Assembly (NCBI GenBank): GCA_038231215.1
Contig: JBBRLS010000002.1
Coordinates: 62,001-126,000 of the forward strand
Reading direction: 5' to 3'
DNA: 64,000 nt
DNA from: Schlegelella_A sp038231215
GTDB lineage: Bacteria; Pseudomonadota; Gammaproteobacteria; Burkholderiales; Burkholderiaceae_C
Part shown: positions 30,892 through 39,025 of the stretch, one piece after another
How the letters are laid out: every line of letters starts with the position of its first letter
Position numbering within the stretch: position 1 is the first letter of the stretch
Translations under genes and position numbers: made by a program
Notes under the pieces: model-generated
Seen by the model: the letters and a program-made list of their open reading frames with translations, nothing else
What the model was told of the DNA's origin: nothing
Database searches by the model: none

Positions 30892-31278
30892 ATGGAAACC
30901 GCCACCCTTGCCCACGCCATCGACTGGTTCGAGATCCCCGTCCGCGACATGGACCGCGCCCAGGCGTTCTACGAAAAACTGCTCGCCACGTCGATGCGCC
31001 GCGAGACGATCAACGGGCAGACTCTCGCTCTCTTCGGCTACGCCGAAGCCGGCGTCGGCGGCTGCCTGATGGCCGGGCCGAACGCGCCGAAGCCGTCCGA
31101 CTCCGGAACGATGGTCTACCTGAACGCCGGCGCTTCGCTCGACGCGGTGCTGGCCCGCGTCGAGGCGGCCGGCGGCCGGATTGCCACGCCCAAGGTGAAG
31201 CTGCCGGGCGACATGGGCTGCTTTGCCCACATCGCCGACAGCGAAGGCAACCGGGTCGGCCTGCACGCCCCGGCCTGA
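30892..31278 (+). CDS. VOC-family (glyoxalase-like) protein
   Basis: A 128-residue protein with the vicinal-oxygen-chelate fold: IDWFEIPVRDMDRAQAFYEKLL at the start, an inner GCLMAGP strand and a second module (VYLNAGASLDAVLARVEAAGGRI; GCFAHIADSEGNRVGLHAP). The final E-G-N-R pattern is typical of the small PhnB/lactoylglutathione-lyase-like group. Metal ligands are not obvious, so it may bind rather than catalyse. It is followed after 30 bp by the YafY-like regulator, a common pair. Confidence 0.85.
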   Translation: METATLAHAIDWFEIPVRDMDRAQAFYEKLLATSMRRETINGQTLALFGYAEAGVGGCLMAGPNAPKPSDSGTMVYLNAGASLDAVLARVEAAGGRIATPKVKLPGDMGCFAHIADSEGNRVGLHAPA

Positions 31279-31308
31279 GAGGTTCGGATTGCCTCTCAGC
31301 CTCCGAGC

Positions 31309-32013
31309 ATGCGCCGCGCCGACCGACTGTTCCAGCTCATCCAGCTGATTCGAGGCCGGCGCCTCAGCACCGCTCGCTTTCTTGCCACGCGGCTCGAGGT
31401 CTCGGAGCGCACCGTCTATCGCGACGTCGCCGACCTCATGGCGCAGGGCGTGCCCATCGAGGGCGAGGCGGGCGTCGGCTATCGCATGCGTTCCGGCTTC
31501 GACCTGCCCCCGCTCATGTTCACCCGGGAAGAAGCGCAAGCCCTGGTCGCCGCGGTGCGCGTCGCGCGGTCGCGTCTCGACGAGGCGCTGGCCGCCGACG
31601 TCGAGACGGCGCTCTCGAAAATCCTTGCGGTATTGCCGGCTGCGTCGCGCGCTGCCGCGGAGAGCATCGCCGTGCTCGTGCCGCCGGCCGCGCTCGACGC
31701 AGCGACGCGCACGCGACTGCGCACCCTGCGCAAGGCCACCGAGCAACGCGCCAAGGTGCGCATGCGCTACCTCGACCTGAAGGGCAGCGCCAGCGAGCGC
31801 ACGGTGCGGCCGCTGGGCTGCGTCTATTGGGGCGAGGTCTGGACGCTCGCCGCGTGGTGCGAATCGCGCCAGGGCTTTCGCAACTTCCGCGTCGATCGCA
31901 TCGCTTCCGTCGACGTGCTCGACGAGCGCTTTCGCGACGAGCCGGGCAAGACGCTGCCCGACCTTCTGCGCGAGGTCGAGTTCGACCGATCGGGCGACCC
32001 GCTGTCATCCTGA
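31309..32013 (+). CDS. YafY-type WYL-domain transcriptional regulator
   Basis: A 234-residue regulator: an HTH_11 winged helix at 1-60 (RRADRLFQLIQLIRGRRLST; LEVSERTVYRDVADLM), a connector, and a WYL domain at about 140-215 (VRMRYLDLKGSASERTVRPLGCVYWGEVW; WCESRQGFRNFRVDRI). WYL domains sense ligands such as nucleic acid or small metabolites. The palindrome at 30821-30844 is the likely operator, giving control of the VOC gene and itself. The final codons, encoding DPLSS and the stop, are contributed by the first unit of the TCATCCTGAGC repeat array. Confidence 0.88.
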   Translation: MRRADRLFQLIQLIRGRRLSTARFLATRLEVSERTVYRDVADLMAQGVPIEGEAGVGYRMRSGFDLPPLMFTREEAQALVAAVRVARSRLDEALAADVETALSKILAVLPAASRAAAESIAVLVPPAALDAATRTRLRTLRKATEQRAKVRMRYLDLKGSASERTVRPLGCVYWGEVWTLAAWCESRQGFRNFRVDRIASVDVLDERFRDEPGKTLPDLLREVEFDRSGDPLSS

Positions 32014-32113
32014 GCGGCGACCCACTGTCGTCCTGAGCGGCGACCCACTGTCATCCTGAGCGGAGCGAAGGATCTCATCGCACCGCGAGATCCTTCGCTT
32101 CGCTCAGGATGAC
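31994..32113. repeat. Tandem 23-bp repeats running into a 27-bp inverted repeat
   Basis: Three 23-bp units (31994-32016, 32017-32039, 32040-32062), each GCGACCC-R-CT followed by GTCATCCTGAGCG with few changes. The third unit opens an inverted repeat, with arms 32050-32076 and 32087-32113 that differ at one position and a 10-base loop. The arms carry GTCATCCTGAGCG and AAGGATCTC. The first unit supplies the stop codon of the YafY-like gene. From 32114 to 32289 I see no supported gene. Confidence 0.85.
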
Positions 32114-32289
32114 AAGGAGCGGACTCGACGACGGAAGCGGCGAGCGCGGCCTGAAGCGCAGCTTCGAGGTCGTCCGTCTCGATTCGCTCGTCACGCAGCG
32201 GCAGACCAGCGACGTGTCGGCGCTCGGTCCGTTCCAGCGCTGGCAGGACGCCGCCTGGAAGCGTGAGACGGTGAGCATCCGCCAGCACA

Positions 32290-32757
32290 CTACGCAGCGG
32301 CCGGCACGTCGCTCACCGATTGCACCGCACGACGGAATTCGAGCGGCGACTGGATGTGCGAGAAGGCCTCGCGCGTGCCGCCGCTGCCGGTGACGACGAT
32401 GTTGCCGTAGCCGAACATGCGTCCGGGCAGGCTCTGGTCGACGGCGATCGCCTCGATCTTGTTGAGCAGCAACTCGACCGAGCGCGTCGTCATGACGCCC
32501 GACTTCATCATCACGCGCTTGTTCGTCACCGCGAAGTCGGAGCTCTGCCGCTTGATGAAGGCCGGCAGCAGCACGAGCAGCGCCAGCGCGAGCGGCACCC
32601 AGGCGAATGCTTGCCCGCTGCCGTTGAAGAGAAACCACGCCGCAGGCAGGAGTACGACGACGGTGAAGAGGATCGGCATCGCAAAGACCAGCCAGTGCAA
32701 GCGGGTGCGATAGACGACCCGCTCTCCCTCGATCAGGTTTCGGTCGATGTAGCTCAT
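32290..32757 (-). CDS. PH-domain (YdbT-like) membrane protein
   Basis: A 155-residue protein: short N-terminal region (SYIDRNLIEGERVVYRTRLHW), two adjacent membrane segments (LVFAMPILFTVVVLLPAAWFLF; AFAWVPLALALLVLLPAF), then a bacterial PH domain type 2 (SSDFAVTNKRVMMKSGVMTTRSVELLL; IEAIAVDQSLPGRMFGYGNIVVTG). Function of these proteins is not established. The frame is open to 32904, but ATG 32757 matches the family start. No clear operon partner is seen; the DedA gene upstream has the same orientation with a 52-bp gap. Confidence 0.88.
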   Translation of the reverse strand: MSYIDRNLIEGERVVYRTRLHWLVFAMPILFTVVVLLPAAWFLFNGSGQAFAWVPLALALLVLLPAFIKRQSSDFAVTNKRVMMKSGVMTTRSVELLLNKIEAIAVDQSLPGRMFGYGNIVVTGSGGTREAFSHIQSPLEFRRAVQSVSDVPAAA

Positions 32758-32809
32758 GATTGCATCGTACGCCGGGCTTTCTTTCCCGTCGGCGGCATCA
32801 CGGACCCGA

Positions 32810-33787
32810 TCAGGCCGGCAGCTCTCGCTTGTCAGGCGAGGCGGGCACTTCGACCCGCACCGCTTCGGTCGGCCGCCCCGAGGCGACCCAGGCGTCGAGG
32901 CCACCGGCCAGCGGACGGGCGCGCATCAGGCCGCGTGCGGCCAGCACTGCCGCGGCGCGCGCGGCCGACACCTCGTTCGGGCAATTGCAGTAGAGAACGA
33001 TCTCGCGATCGGGTGCGAGCGTCGCGCCGTGCGCGTCGATGTCGCGCAGCGGCACCGAGATCGCGCCGGGGATGCGCCGCGCATCGACTTGCGAGCTGGC
33101 GTCGGAGCGAACGTCGATGACGAGCGGCGCGTGGCCTTGCTCCATCAGCGCGTGCAACTCGTCGACATCGATGCGCGGGATGTCGAGCTCGCGCAGGAAG
33201 CGGCGGCGCTGCCAGTAGCGCACGGCCAGCAGCGCGACGAGGACGAGCACGAGCACGACGGTGGCCATGCCGCCGGTGCTGGCCATGATGTCGAAGATCT
33301 GCTGGATCTGGTCGCTGAAGACGACGCCGAGCGCCATGAAGGCGAGCGTCCAGACGAGGGCCGCGACGATCTCGAAGACGAGGAAACGCGCCGTCGACAT
33401 GCCGAGCGCGCCTGCCATCGGTGCCGCGACCACCGACACGCCCGGAACGAACTTGGCGGCGATGAGCGAGCTGCCGCCCCAGCGCGTGATGAGCGACTCG
33501 CCCTGCCGGACACACGAGTCGGGCGAGAGCGAGATGCGGCAGAGCTGGCGCATGACGCGATAACCGTAGCGTCGGCCGGCCGCGAACCAGACGCCGTCGC
33601 CGATGACATTGGCGGCAATCGAGGTGCCGAGCGCCGCCGCCAGCGAGATTTGACCGGTGACGACCAGGCTGCCCGCGACCACGAGCAGCGGCGAGGCGGG
33701 AACCGGTGCGCCAACGCGCGCCGCCAGGGTCACCACGAAGATGATCAGCGCGCCATGGTCGACGAGAAGGGCGACGAGCTGGTGCAT
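32810..33787 (-). CDS. DedA-rhodanese fusion protein
   Basis: A 325-residue protein. Residues 1-195 form a DedA/SNARE-associated membrane domain with the R-x(3)-P-type segment (LAARVGAPVPASPLLVVAGSL; FIPG-like FVPGVSVVAAPMAGALGM). Residues about 210-320 are a rhodanese domain (PLVIDVRSDASSQVDARRIPGAISVPL) with the active-site Cys in VLYCNCPNEVSAARAA. DedA proteins act as undecaprenyl-phosphate or lipid flippases and support membrane energetics. The cytosolic rhodanese could handle sulfane sulfur or sense redox state. ATG 33787 is the first start in frame. Confidence 0.9.
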   Translation of the reverse strand: MHQLVALLVDHGALIIFVVTLAARVGAPVPASPLLVVAGSLVVTGQISLAAALGTSIAANVIGDGVWFAAGRRYGYRVMRQLCRISLSPDSCVRQGESLITRWGGSSLIAAKFVPGVSVVAAPMAGALGMSTARFLVFEIVAALVWTLAFMALGVVFSDQIQQIFDIMASTGGMATVVLVLVLVALLAVRYWQRRRFLRELDIPRIDVDELHALMEQGHAPLVIDVRSDASSQVDARRIPGAISVPLRDIDAHGATLAPDREIVLYCNCPNEVSAARAAAVLAARGLMRARPLAGGLDAWVASGRPTEAVRVEVPASPDKRELPA

Positions 33788-33795
33788 GGCAGACA

Positions 33796-34209
33796 GTGTG
33801 CGACCAAACGGGCACCGGCATTTGCCGTGGTGCTATTCGGCGCCGCCCGATGCGGCACGACCGAATGGCCGGGCAGACGGCGAAGCACGTCGGCGTCCGC
33901 CCGGCGCCGAACCTTCACTCGCGCCGCCAGTTCTGTTCCCGGTACGTGCGCGAAGTGATCATGGAAGCCACCGGCCGCAGCGTGGGCGAGGTCGAGACCT
34001 TCAGCCAATTGCTTTCGCGCCATCGGGGTGCCGACCTGAGCTTCTGGAAGCTCTGGTACTTCGGCCGCATTCCCTGGGAGCGCGAATCCGTCACGCTGGC
34101 CAGCGTGATGCTGCGCCCCGAGTTGCGCGTCGTGTTCGACGGGGGTGGCGCAAGGCTCGTGAAGCCGCCGGAAGCCGGTCGCGGAGCGCAGAAGCGAGTA
34201 GATTCGTGA
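33796..34209 (+). pseudogene. Remnant of a YebB-like permuted papain-type amidase (C-terminal part)
   Basis: From about 33923 the translation RRQFCSRYVREVIMEATG, SVGEVETFSQLLSRH, LSFWKLWYFGRIPWERESVT resembles the C-terminal third of YebB/YiiX-type proteins, including the FCS cysteine of the permuted NlpC/P60 fold. The part with the catalytic His and the rest of the core is missing: upstream sequence is unrelated, and the divergent DedA start lies 8 bp away. The gene has probably lost its 5' end through rearrangement. It could be a short live gene with a GTG start at 33796, but I think a remnant is more likely. Confidence 0.55.
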
Positions 34210-34241
34210 GCTAGCCTCGCCGTCCCGCGGCACCGATCTCC

Positions 34242-34823
34242 ATGCCCACACCCTTCGTCCCCATCCGCGGCCTGCACCACTATGCCTATCGCTGCCGCGA
34301 CTGCGAGGAAACGCGCGCCTTCTACGAAGACATCCTCGGCCTGCCGCTGGTGCACGTGATTCGCTCCGACATCGTGCCCAGCACCGGCGAGCACTGCCCG
34401 TACGTGCACATCTTCTTTCGCATGACCGACGGCTCGCACCTCGCCTTCTTCGACCTCGGCGACGACACCGCCGCCGAGCCCTCGCCCAATACCCCGTCGT
34501 GGGTCAACCACATTGCGCTGCGCGTCGATTCGGTCGAGGCGCTGCGCCTGGCCAAGGCCAGGCTCGAAGCGGCGGGCATCGAGGTGCTCGGCATCACCGA
34601 CCACCGCATCATCGAGTCGATCTACTTCTTCGACCCGAACGGCATCCGCCTCGAGCTGACGGTGCCGACGGCGAGCGCCGCGACGATGGCGGCGCATGCG
34701 AGCCAAGCGCACGCCGCCGTCGCATCGTGGACGGTCGAGAAGCTTGCCCGTCTCGACGCGGCCGACGCGGCAAGGCGCGACGCCGCCGCCAACCTCTCGA
34801 ACTTCGGCGCGATGGACGCCTGA
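34242..34823 (+). CDS. VOC-family ring-cleavage-type dioxygenase
   Basis: A 193-residue VOC protein. HHYAYRCRDCEETRAFYEDILGLPLV forms the first module, with the His metal ligand in GLHHYAYR; the second has the His in WVNHIALRVDS and the Glu in GIRLELTV, the His-His-Glu triad of extradiol dioxygenases and glyoxalases. A helical tail of about 45 residues follows (AHASQAHAAVASWTVEKLA). It stands 57 bp before an aromatic-hydroxylase-type flavoprotein gene, which suggests the next or a later step in breakdown of an aromatic substrate. Confidence 0.85.
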   Translation: MPTPFVPIRGLHHYAYRCRDCEETRAFYEDILGLPLVHVIRSDIVPSTGEHCPYVHIFFRMTDGSHLAFFDLGDDTAAEPSPNTPSWVNHIALRVDSVEALRLAKARLEAAGIEVLGITDHRIIESIYFFDPNGIRLELTVPTASAATMAAHASQAHAAVASWTVEKLARLDAADAARRDAAANLSNFGAMDA

Positions 34824-34880
34824 GGCGGCGCACGGGAGAGGCGCGCTCCGTCGATCGCCGTCGCGCTATAACGTCCGTCC

Positions 34881-36527
34881 ATGGTCAGCACCGAAACCTG
34901 GAAATTCGCTCCCGCCTATGCGTTGCCGCAATGGCCTTTCGTCGCCCCGCCCGACCTCGCGAACTCGGGGTCGGGCGAGCGCATCCGCTATCCGGTCGTC
35001 ATCGCTGGCGGCGGCCTGGCCGGGCTGACGCTGGCCTGCGACCTGGCCCTGCGCGGCGTGCGCGCCGTCGTGCTCGACGAAGACGACACGGTCGGCGTCA
35101 GGGGCGCGTCGTCGCGCGGCATCTGCTATGCGCAGAAGAGCCTCGAGATCTTCGAGCGGCTGGGCATCTACGAGCGCATCCGCGCCAAGGGCATCACCTG
35201 GTCGGTGGGCCGCACCTTCTCGGGCGCCGACGAGCTCTATGCCTTTAACCTGAAGGACGAGAGCTTCTCAGAGCAGCCGCCCTTCATCAACCTGCAGCAG
35301 TTCTACCTCGAGTGGTTTCTCGTCGACCGCATCGTCGAGCTCGGCGGCACCGACCTGCGCTGGAAGAGCAAGGTGCTGGCGGTCGAGGACGACGCTGACG
35401 CCGTCGTCGTCGAGGTCGAGACGCCGGCCGGAACCTACTCGCTCGAAGCCGAGTGGTTCATCGACGCCACCGGCGCCAACAGCCGCATCCGCCAGGCCTT
35501 GGGGCTGGAGGTCAACGCCTCGCGCAGCACCGACCGCTGGTGCATCAGCGACGTCAAGTTCAAGACGCCGTTGCCGGCGGAGCGCTGGACCTGGGTCGAT
35601 GCGCCGTTCAACGAAGGCCGCGCCGTCTGGCAGCACCTGATGGCCGACGACGTGTGGCGGCTCGACTACCAGATGGCCGAAGACTGCGACCCCGAGGCGA
35701 TCAGCCAGCCCGAGGTCGCCGGTGCGCGTCTGCGCGAGCAGCTCGGGCCTGGCGTCGAGTTCGAGTTCGTCTGGATCGGCCCGTACCAGTATCGAGATCA
35801 CCTGCTCGAGACCTTTCGCGTCGGCCGCACGCTCTTCATGGGCGACTGCGCGCACGTCGTCTCGCCGTTCGGTGCGCGCGGCGGCAACAACGGCATCCAG
35901 GACGCGGCCAACCTCGGCTGGAAACTCGCCCTCGTGCTGCAAGGCGAAGCGGGCAGCGGCCTGATCGACAGCTATCACCACGAGCGCTACGCCGCGGCAG
36001 CGGAGAACCTCACAGTCACCAAGCGCACGTCTCGCTTCCTGGCACCGCGCAGCGCGGCCGAGCATCGCATCCGCCGCGCGGTGTGCACGCTGGCGCGTCG
36101 CCACGAGTTCGCGCGGCGCCTCGCCAACACCGGCCGCATGGCGCAGGCCAACGTCTATCCGCCGTCGCCCTGGGCGCCGAATGGGGCGCGTCCGGTACAG
36201 AACGTCGTCGAACGCGGCATGACGCTGATGCATTGCTTTCGCCCCGGCGAGACGCGCTTTCTCGGCCTCGCTGTCGGCGCCGACGCAGCGACGCTGGTGC
36301 GCCTGGACGAAGAAGCGGCGCTGTTGCCGATCGACTTTCGCGCCATCGATCCGGCGGGGCGTCTCGCCACCCATCTCGGCGCGGCGACTGGCAGCGTCGT
36401 CATCGTTCGCCCTGACGGCTACGTGGCCGCGACGCTGATCGATGCGACGCCGCAGGCCGTGGAGGCGGCGATGCGCGCTGCGCTCGCCCTCGACGCACGC
36501 GCCAGCCTGCCGGTGGAGGCCGCATGA
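34881..36527 (+). CDS. FAD-dependent aromatic hydroxylase (MhpA-like)
   Basis: A 548-residue class A flavoprotein monooxygenase. FAD fold GGGLAGLTLACDLALRG at about residues 42-58; the DG-like motif and second FAD motif FMGDCAHVVSPFGARGGNNGIQDA (split here: GDCAHVVSPFGARGG) are intact. A C-terminal thioredoxin-like domain follows from about 420. Such enzymes use NAD(P)H and O2 to hydroxylate phenolic rings. It overlaps the DUF2783 gene (ATGA) and follows the VOC dioxygenase gene, so the three form one catabolic unit. The substrate cannot be read from sequence. Confidence 0.88.
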   Translation: MVSTETWKFAPAYALPQWPFVAPPDLANSGSGERIRYPVVIAGGGLAGLTLACDLALRGVRAVVLDEDDTVGVRGASSRGICYAQKSLEIFERLGIYERIRAKGITWSVGRTFSGADELYAFNLKDESFSEQPPFINLQQFYLEWFLVDRIVELGGTDLRWKSKVLAVEDDADAVVVEVETPAGTYSLEAEWFIDATGANSRIRQALGLEVNASRSTDRWCISDVKFKTPLPAERWTWVDAPFNEGRAVWQHLMADDVWRLDYQMAEDCDPEAISQPEVAGARLREQLGPGVEFEFVWIGPYQYRDHLLETFRVGRTLFMGDCAHVVSPFGARGGNNGIQDAANLGWKLALVLQGEAGSGLIDSYHHERYAAAAENLTVTKRTSRFLAPRSAAEHRIRRAVCTLARRHEFARRLANTGRMAQANVYPPSPWAPNGARPVQNVVERGMTLMHCFRPGETRFLGLAVGADAATLVRLDEEAALLPIDFRAIDPAGRLATHLGAATGSVVIVRPDGYVAATLIDATPQAVEAAMRAALALDARASLPVEAA

Positions 36528-36727
36528 CGAACCCCGCGATGATCAAGACCGCCGCCCACATCCCCGACCCCGACGGCTTCTACGAAGCGTGGGTCGGCGC
36601 GCACGAAGGGCTGAGCGAGGCCGAGAGCGCTGACCTCGACGCGCGGCTCGTCCTGCTGCTGGCCAACCAGGTCGGCGATCAGCAGGTGCTGCTCGCCTGC
36701 ATCGCCGAGGCGAAGAAGCGGGGCTGA
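36524..36727 (+). CDS. DUF2783 small protein
   Basis: A 67-residue acidic protein (HIPDPDGFYEAWVGAHEG; DLDARLVLLLANQVGD) that fits DUF2783, a small family often encoded right after flavoprotein hydroxylases. It may be a subunit or stabiliser of that enzyme. The start overlaps the hydroxylase stop by 4 bp, giving coupled translation. No membrane segment or metal motif is seen. Confidence 0.8.
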   Translation: MTNPAMIKTAAHIPDPDGFYEAWVGAHEGLSEAESADLDARLVLLLANQVGDQQVLLACIAEAKKRG

Positions 36728-36770
36728 TCACACGCGGCCGGGCGTAGACTGCCTCGATAGGAGGCGATCG

Positions 36771-38453
36771 ATGGGCTCCTTCGAACGATGCCGGCACTGC
36801 CTGCGCAGCGCCCTGTTCGTCGTCGCGCTGGCGATGCCGCTGGTCGCGCCCGCGCAGTCCAAGCCTTTATGCAGCAGCGTGCAGAAGTCCGAGCAGGCGA
36901 TCGCGCGCGAGCAGGGCACCTGCGTCGACGACAAGCCACCCTTTGCGACGAAGAAGGCGGCCCTCGAAGCAGCCGGCGCGGCACGCGCTGCCGCTGCCGC
37001 GGCGAATCCCCAAGGCAAGGAGCCGTCGTTCCAATGCGCGGCGATGCCTGATTTCGTGGCGAAGCGAATGACTTACGAGCAAGCCCGGCAGGCGCTACCG
37101 AAAGGCCTTCGCCCGCGCGTGACGAAACGTCCGTCGAGTGCGCCGCCAGATGTCGTCGTGGCCCAGTCGACCGAGCAGCTCGACGGCAATCTGTGCTGGG
37201 CCAGCTTCGTCGTCTCCGATGGGTCGCTGGTGCTCGTGCCGGCGCTCGGCGGACTGTCGCGCGACGCGGCCGCGCAGCGCCTGCTTGCGTCGGGCCTGCG
37301 CATCGACGTGCGCGAGACGGCGACCGACCGTGCCGCGGTCGGGCGCGTCTTCGACCAGAAGCCTGCCGCCGACGCTGAGGTGGCGCGCAACAGCATCGTG
37401 CTGGTGGCGATCGCATTGGCGACGACGACCCCGCTGCCCGACGTCGTCGGCCGCAACCTGGGCGAGGCGCGATCGACCTTGTCGCGTTTCGCCGTGAACA
37501 CGAAGCAGGCAGAGAGCGCGCGGCCTGCGGGAGAAGTGCTTGCGCAAGTCCCGGTCGCCGGCACGCAAGCCAAGCCCGGCATCGAAGTGCTGCTGAGCGT
37601 CTCCGACGGCGCGCTCGTCGCCGTGCCCGACCTGGTCAAACGCCCGTTGGCGAAAGCCGAGCAGATGCTCGCCCAGGCGGGCCTGCGACTCGCCACGATC
37701 GAGGAAACGTCGAGTGCGCCGGTCGGCTTGGTGACCACACAGCACCCGGCGCCGAAAACCGAGGTCCGGCGCGACAGCGCGGTGACGCTGCACGTCTCGG
37801 CGGGCCTGAGCGTGCCCGACGTCGTCGGCCGACCGTTGAGCGATGCGCAGACTTCGTTGCGGTCGTTCGCCGTCCGCGCGGAAAGGGTCGCGAGCGAGCG
37901 CGCGGAAGGCGAGGTGCTCGAGCAGTCGCCTGCCGCCGGCACACGCGCGGCGGCGCGCACAACCGTCACGCTCAGCGTCTCCGACGGCTCGATCGTCATC
38001 GTGCCGGAGCTGCGCGGCATGACGCTCGATGCGGCGCGTGTCGAGCTGCTGCGCGTCGGCGACCTGAACGCCAGTACGCCCGCCGCCAACGACGCGGGCA
38101 CGGCCATCGTCGATGCATCGGTGCCGTTGGCCGGCACGCGGCTGAAGCGCGGCGACACGATCACGTTGACGTTGCTGCCGACGACACCGTGGTGGGCGTG
38201 GGCCGCCGGCGCTGCCGGCGCGGCGGCCTTGCTCGTCGCCGCGGTCGCGGGCGCCCTCAAGTGGCTGCGGCCCAAGCCTCGTGCAACGTCACCGGTCCCG
38301 CTCGTCGATGCGCATTTCAGCCCGAGCATCGAGTTCAACGTGCAGCCGATCGTGGCGCGAGCCAGCGGTCCGCAGGTGCCGGAGATCGGCCTTCGCGCCG
38401 AGCTCGTGCGCGGCCGCCCCTGGGCGAAGTCAGACAAGGAGGAGTCGACATGA
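36771..38453 (+). CDS. Secreted or membrane PASTA-repeat protein
   Basis: A 560-residue protein with a signal peptide ending near APAQS. A Cys-rich N-terminal part is followed by six PASTA-like repeats of about 60-65 residues from residue 85 to 470 (repeat starts: MPDFVAKRMTYEQA, PALGGLSRDAA, LPDVVGRNLGEA, VPDLVKRPLAKA, VPDVVGRPLSDA, VPELRGMTLDAA). Each repeat ends in a VSDGS/VSAG-type turn. A transmembrane segment at about 475-500 (WWAWAAGAAGAAALLVAAVAG) leads to a 60-residue cytosolic tail. PASTA repeats bind peptidoglycan or beta-lactams, normally on kinases or PBPs; no such domain exists here. GGAGG precedes ATG 36771. It overlaps the next gene by 4 bp. Confidence 0.85.
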   Translation: MGSFERCRHCLRSALFVVALAMPLVAPAQSKPLCSSVQKSEQAIAREQGTCVDDKPPFATKKAALEAAGAARAAAAAANPQGKEPSFQCAAMPDFVAKRMTYEQARQALPKGLRPRVTKRPSSAPPDVVVAQSTEQLDGNLCWASFVVSDGSLVLVPALGGLSRDAAAQRLLASGLRIDVRETATDRAAVGRVFDQKPAADAEVARNSIVLVAIALATTTPLPDVVGRNLGEARSTLSRFAVNTKQAESARPAGEVLAQVPVAGTQAKPGIEVLLSVSDGALVAVPDLVKRPLAKAEQMLAQAGLRLATIEETSSAPVGLVTTQHPAPKTEVRRDSAVTLHVSAGLSVPDVVGRPLSDAQTSLRSFAVRAERVASERAEGEVLEQSPAAGTRAAARTTVTLSVSDGSIVIVPELRGMTLDAARVELLRVGDLNASTPAANDAGTAIVDASVPLAGTRLKRGDTITLTLLPTTPWWAWAAGAAGAAALLVAAVAGALKWLRPKPRATSPVPLVDAHFSPSIEFNVQPIVARASGPQVPEIGLRAELVRGRPWAKSDKEEST

Positions 38454-39010
38454 GCGGCGTCAGCTTGCACAGCCTGTTCGAGTTCAGCGGGGCGCTCGTC
38501 GAGCGCGGCGCCGCCGAGAAAGCGAAGGAATCGCCCGCGAGCGCGGGGCCGCCGACGCTCGTGGGCTTTGTCGCCGAGGCCGCGGCGAACAAGCTCAACA
38601 GCGTGCTGGACACCGACGTCTTCGAGATGCTCGCCGACGGGTGGCTGGCCTTCAAGCAGGTGCGCGACTGCGCCGACACCGTCACGCATCCACCCGGCCA
38701 GGACACCATCGTGACGCTGCACGACGTCGAGATCGGCTCGACGAATTCGCCGGTGCTGCACAGCACGGTCGGCGGCGTGGCGCTGCCCGAGTTGCGCTTC
38801 ACGCTGGCGCTCACCGCGAAGTTCAAGACGGTCCAGCTCGTCGTGCGCGATGCGCGCATCCGGAGCCTGCGGCCCGGCACCGGCGCGGCCATCGTCAAGC
38901 TCAGCTACGGCAACGCCAAGCTCGTGGAACGGCCGACGCCGGAGTGGCGGCTGCCGCTCGAGATTCCGCTCGGCTCGGAGGGCATCGCCATTCCTCGCGC
39001 CGGCCATTGA
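38450..39010 (+). CDS. Unknown protein coupled to the PASTA protein
   Basis: I do not recognise this 186-residue protein. It has no signal peptide. Features: a polar N-terminal helix (LHSLFEFSGALVERGAAEKAKE), a helix with AAANKLNSVLDTDVFEML, then a strand-rich half (DTIVTLHDVEIGS; LRFTLALTAKFKTVQLVVRDARI; AIVKLSYGNAKL) that could be a beta-sandwich. AAGGAGG precedes the ATG, which overlaps the PASTA stop by 4 bp. It may act on the cytosolic tail of the PASTA protein, or the pair may be exported together. Both ideas are inferred from context. Confidence 0.75.
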   Translation: MSGVSLHSLFEFSGALVERGAAEKAKESPASAGPPTLVGFVAEAAANKLNSVLDTDVFEMLADGWLAFKQVRDCADTVTHPPGQDTIVTLHDVEIGSTNSPVLHSTVGGVALPELRFTLALTAKFKTVQLVVRDARIRSLRPGTGAAIVKLSYGNAKLVERPTPEWRLPLEIPLGSEGIAIPRAGH

Positions 39011-39025
39011 AGCGCCGGCGCGGCG

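Noticed and set aside
32014..32289. Short open frames between the YafY-like and PH-domain genes, with CHPERSEG- and RSFAPLRMT-like sequences.
   Set aside because: These peptides are translations of the GTCATCCTGAGCG repeat, a common source of false small proteins.
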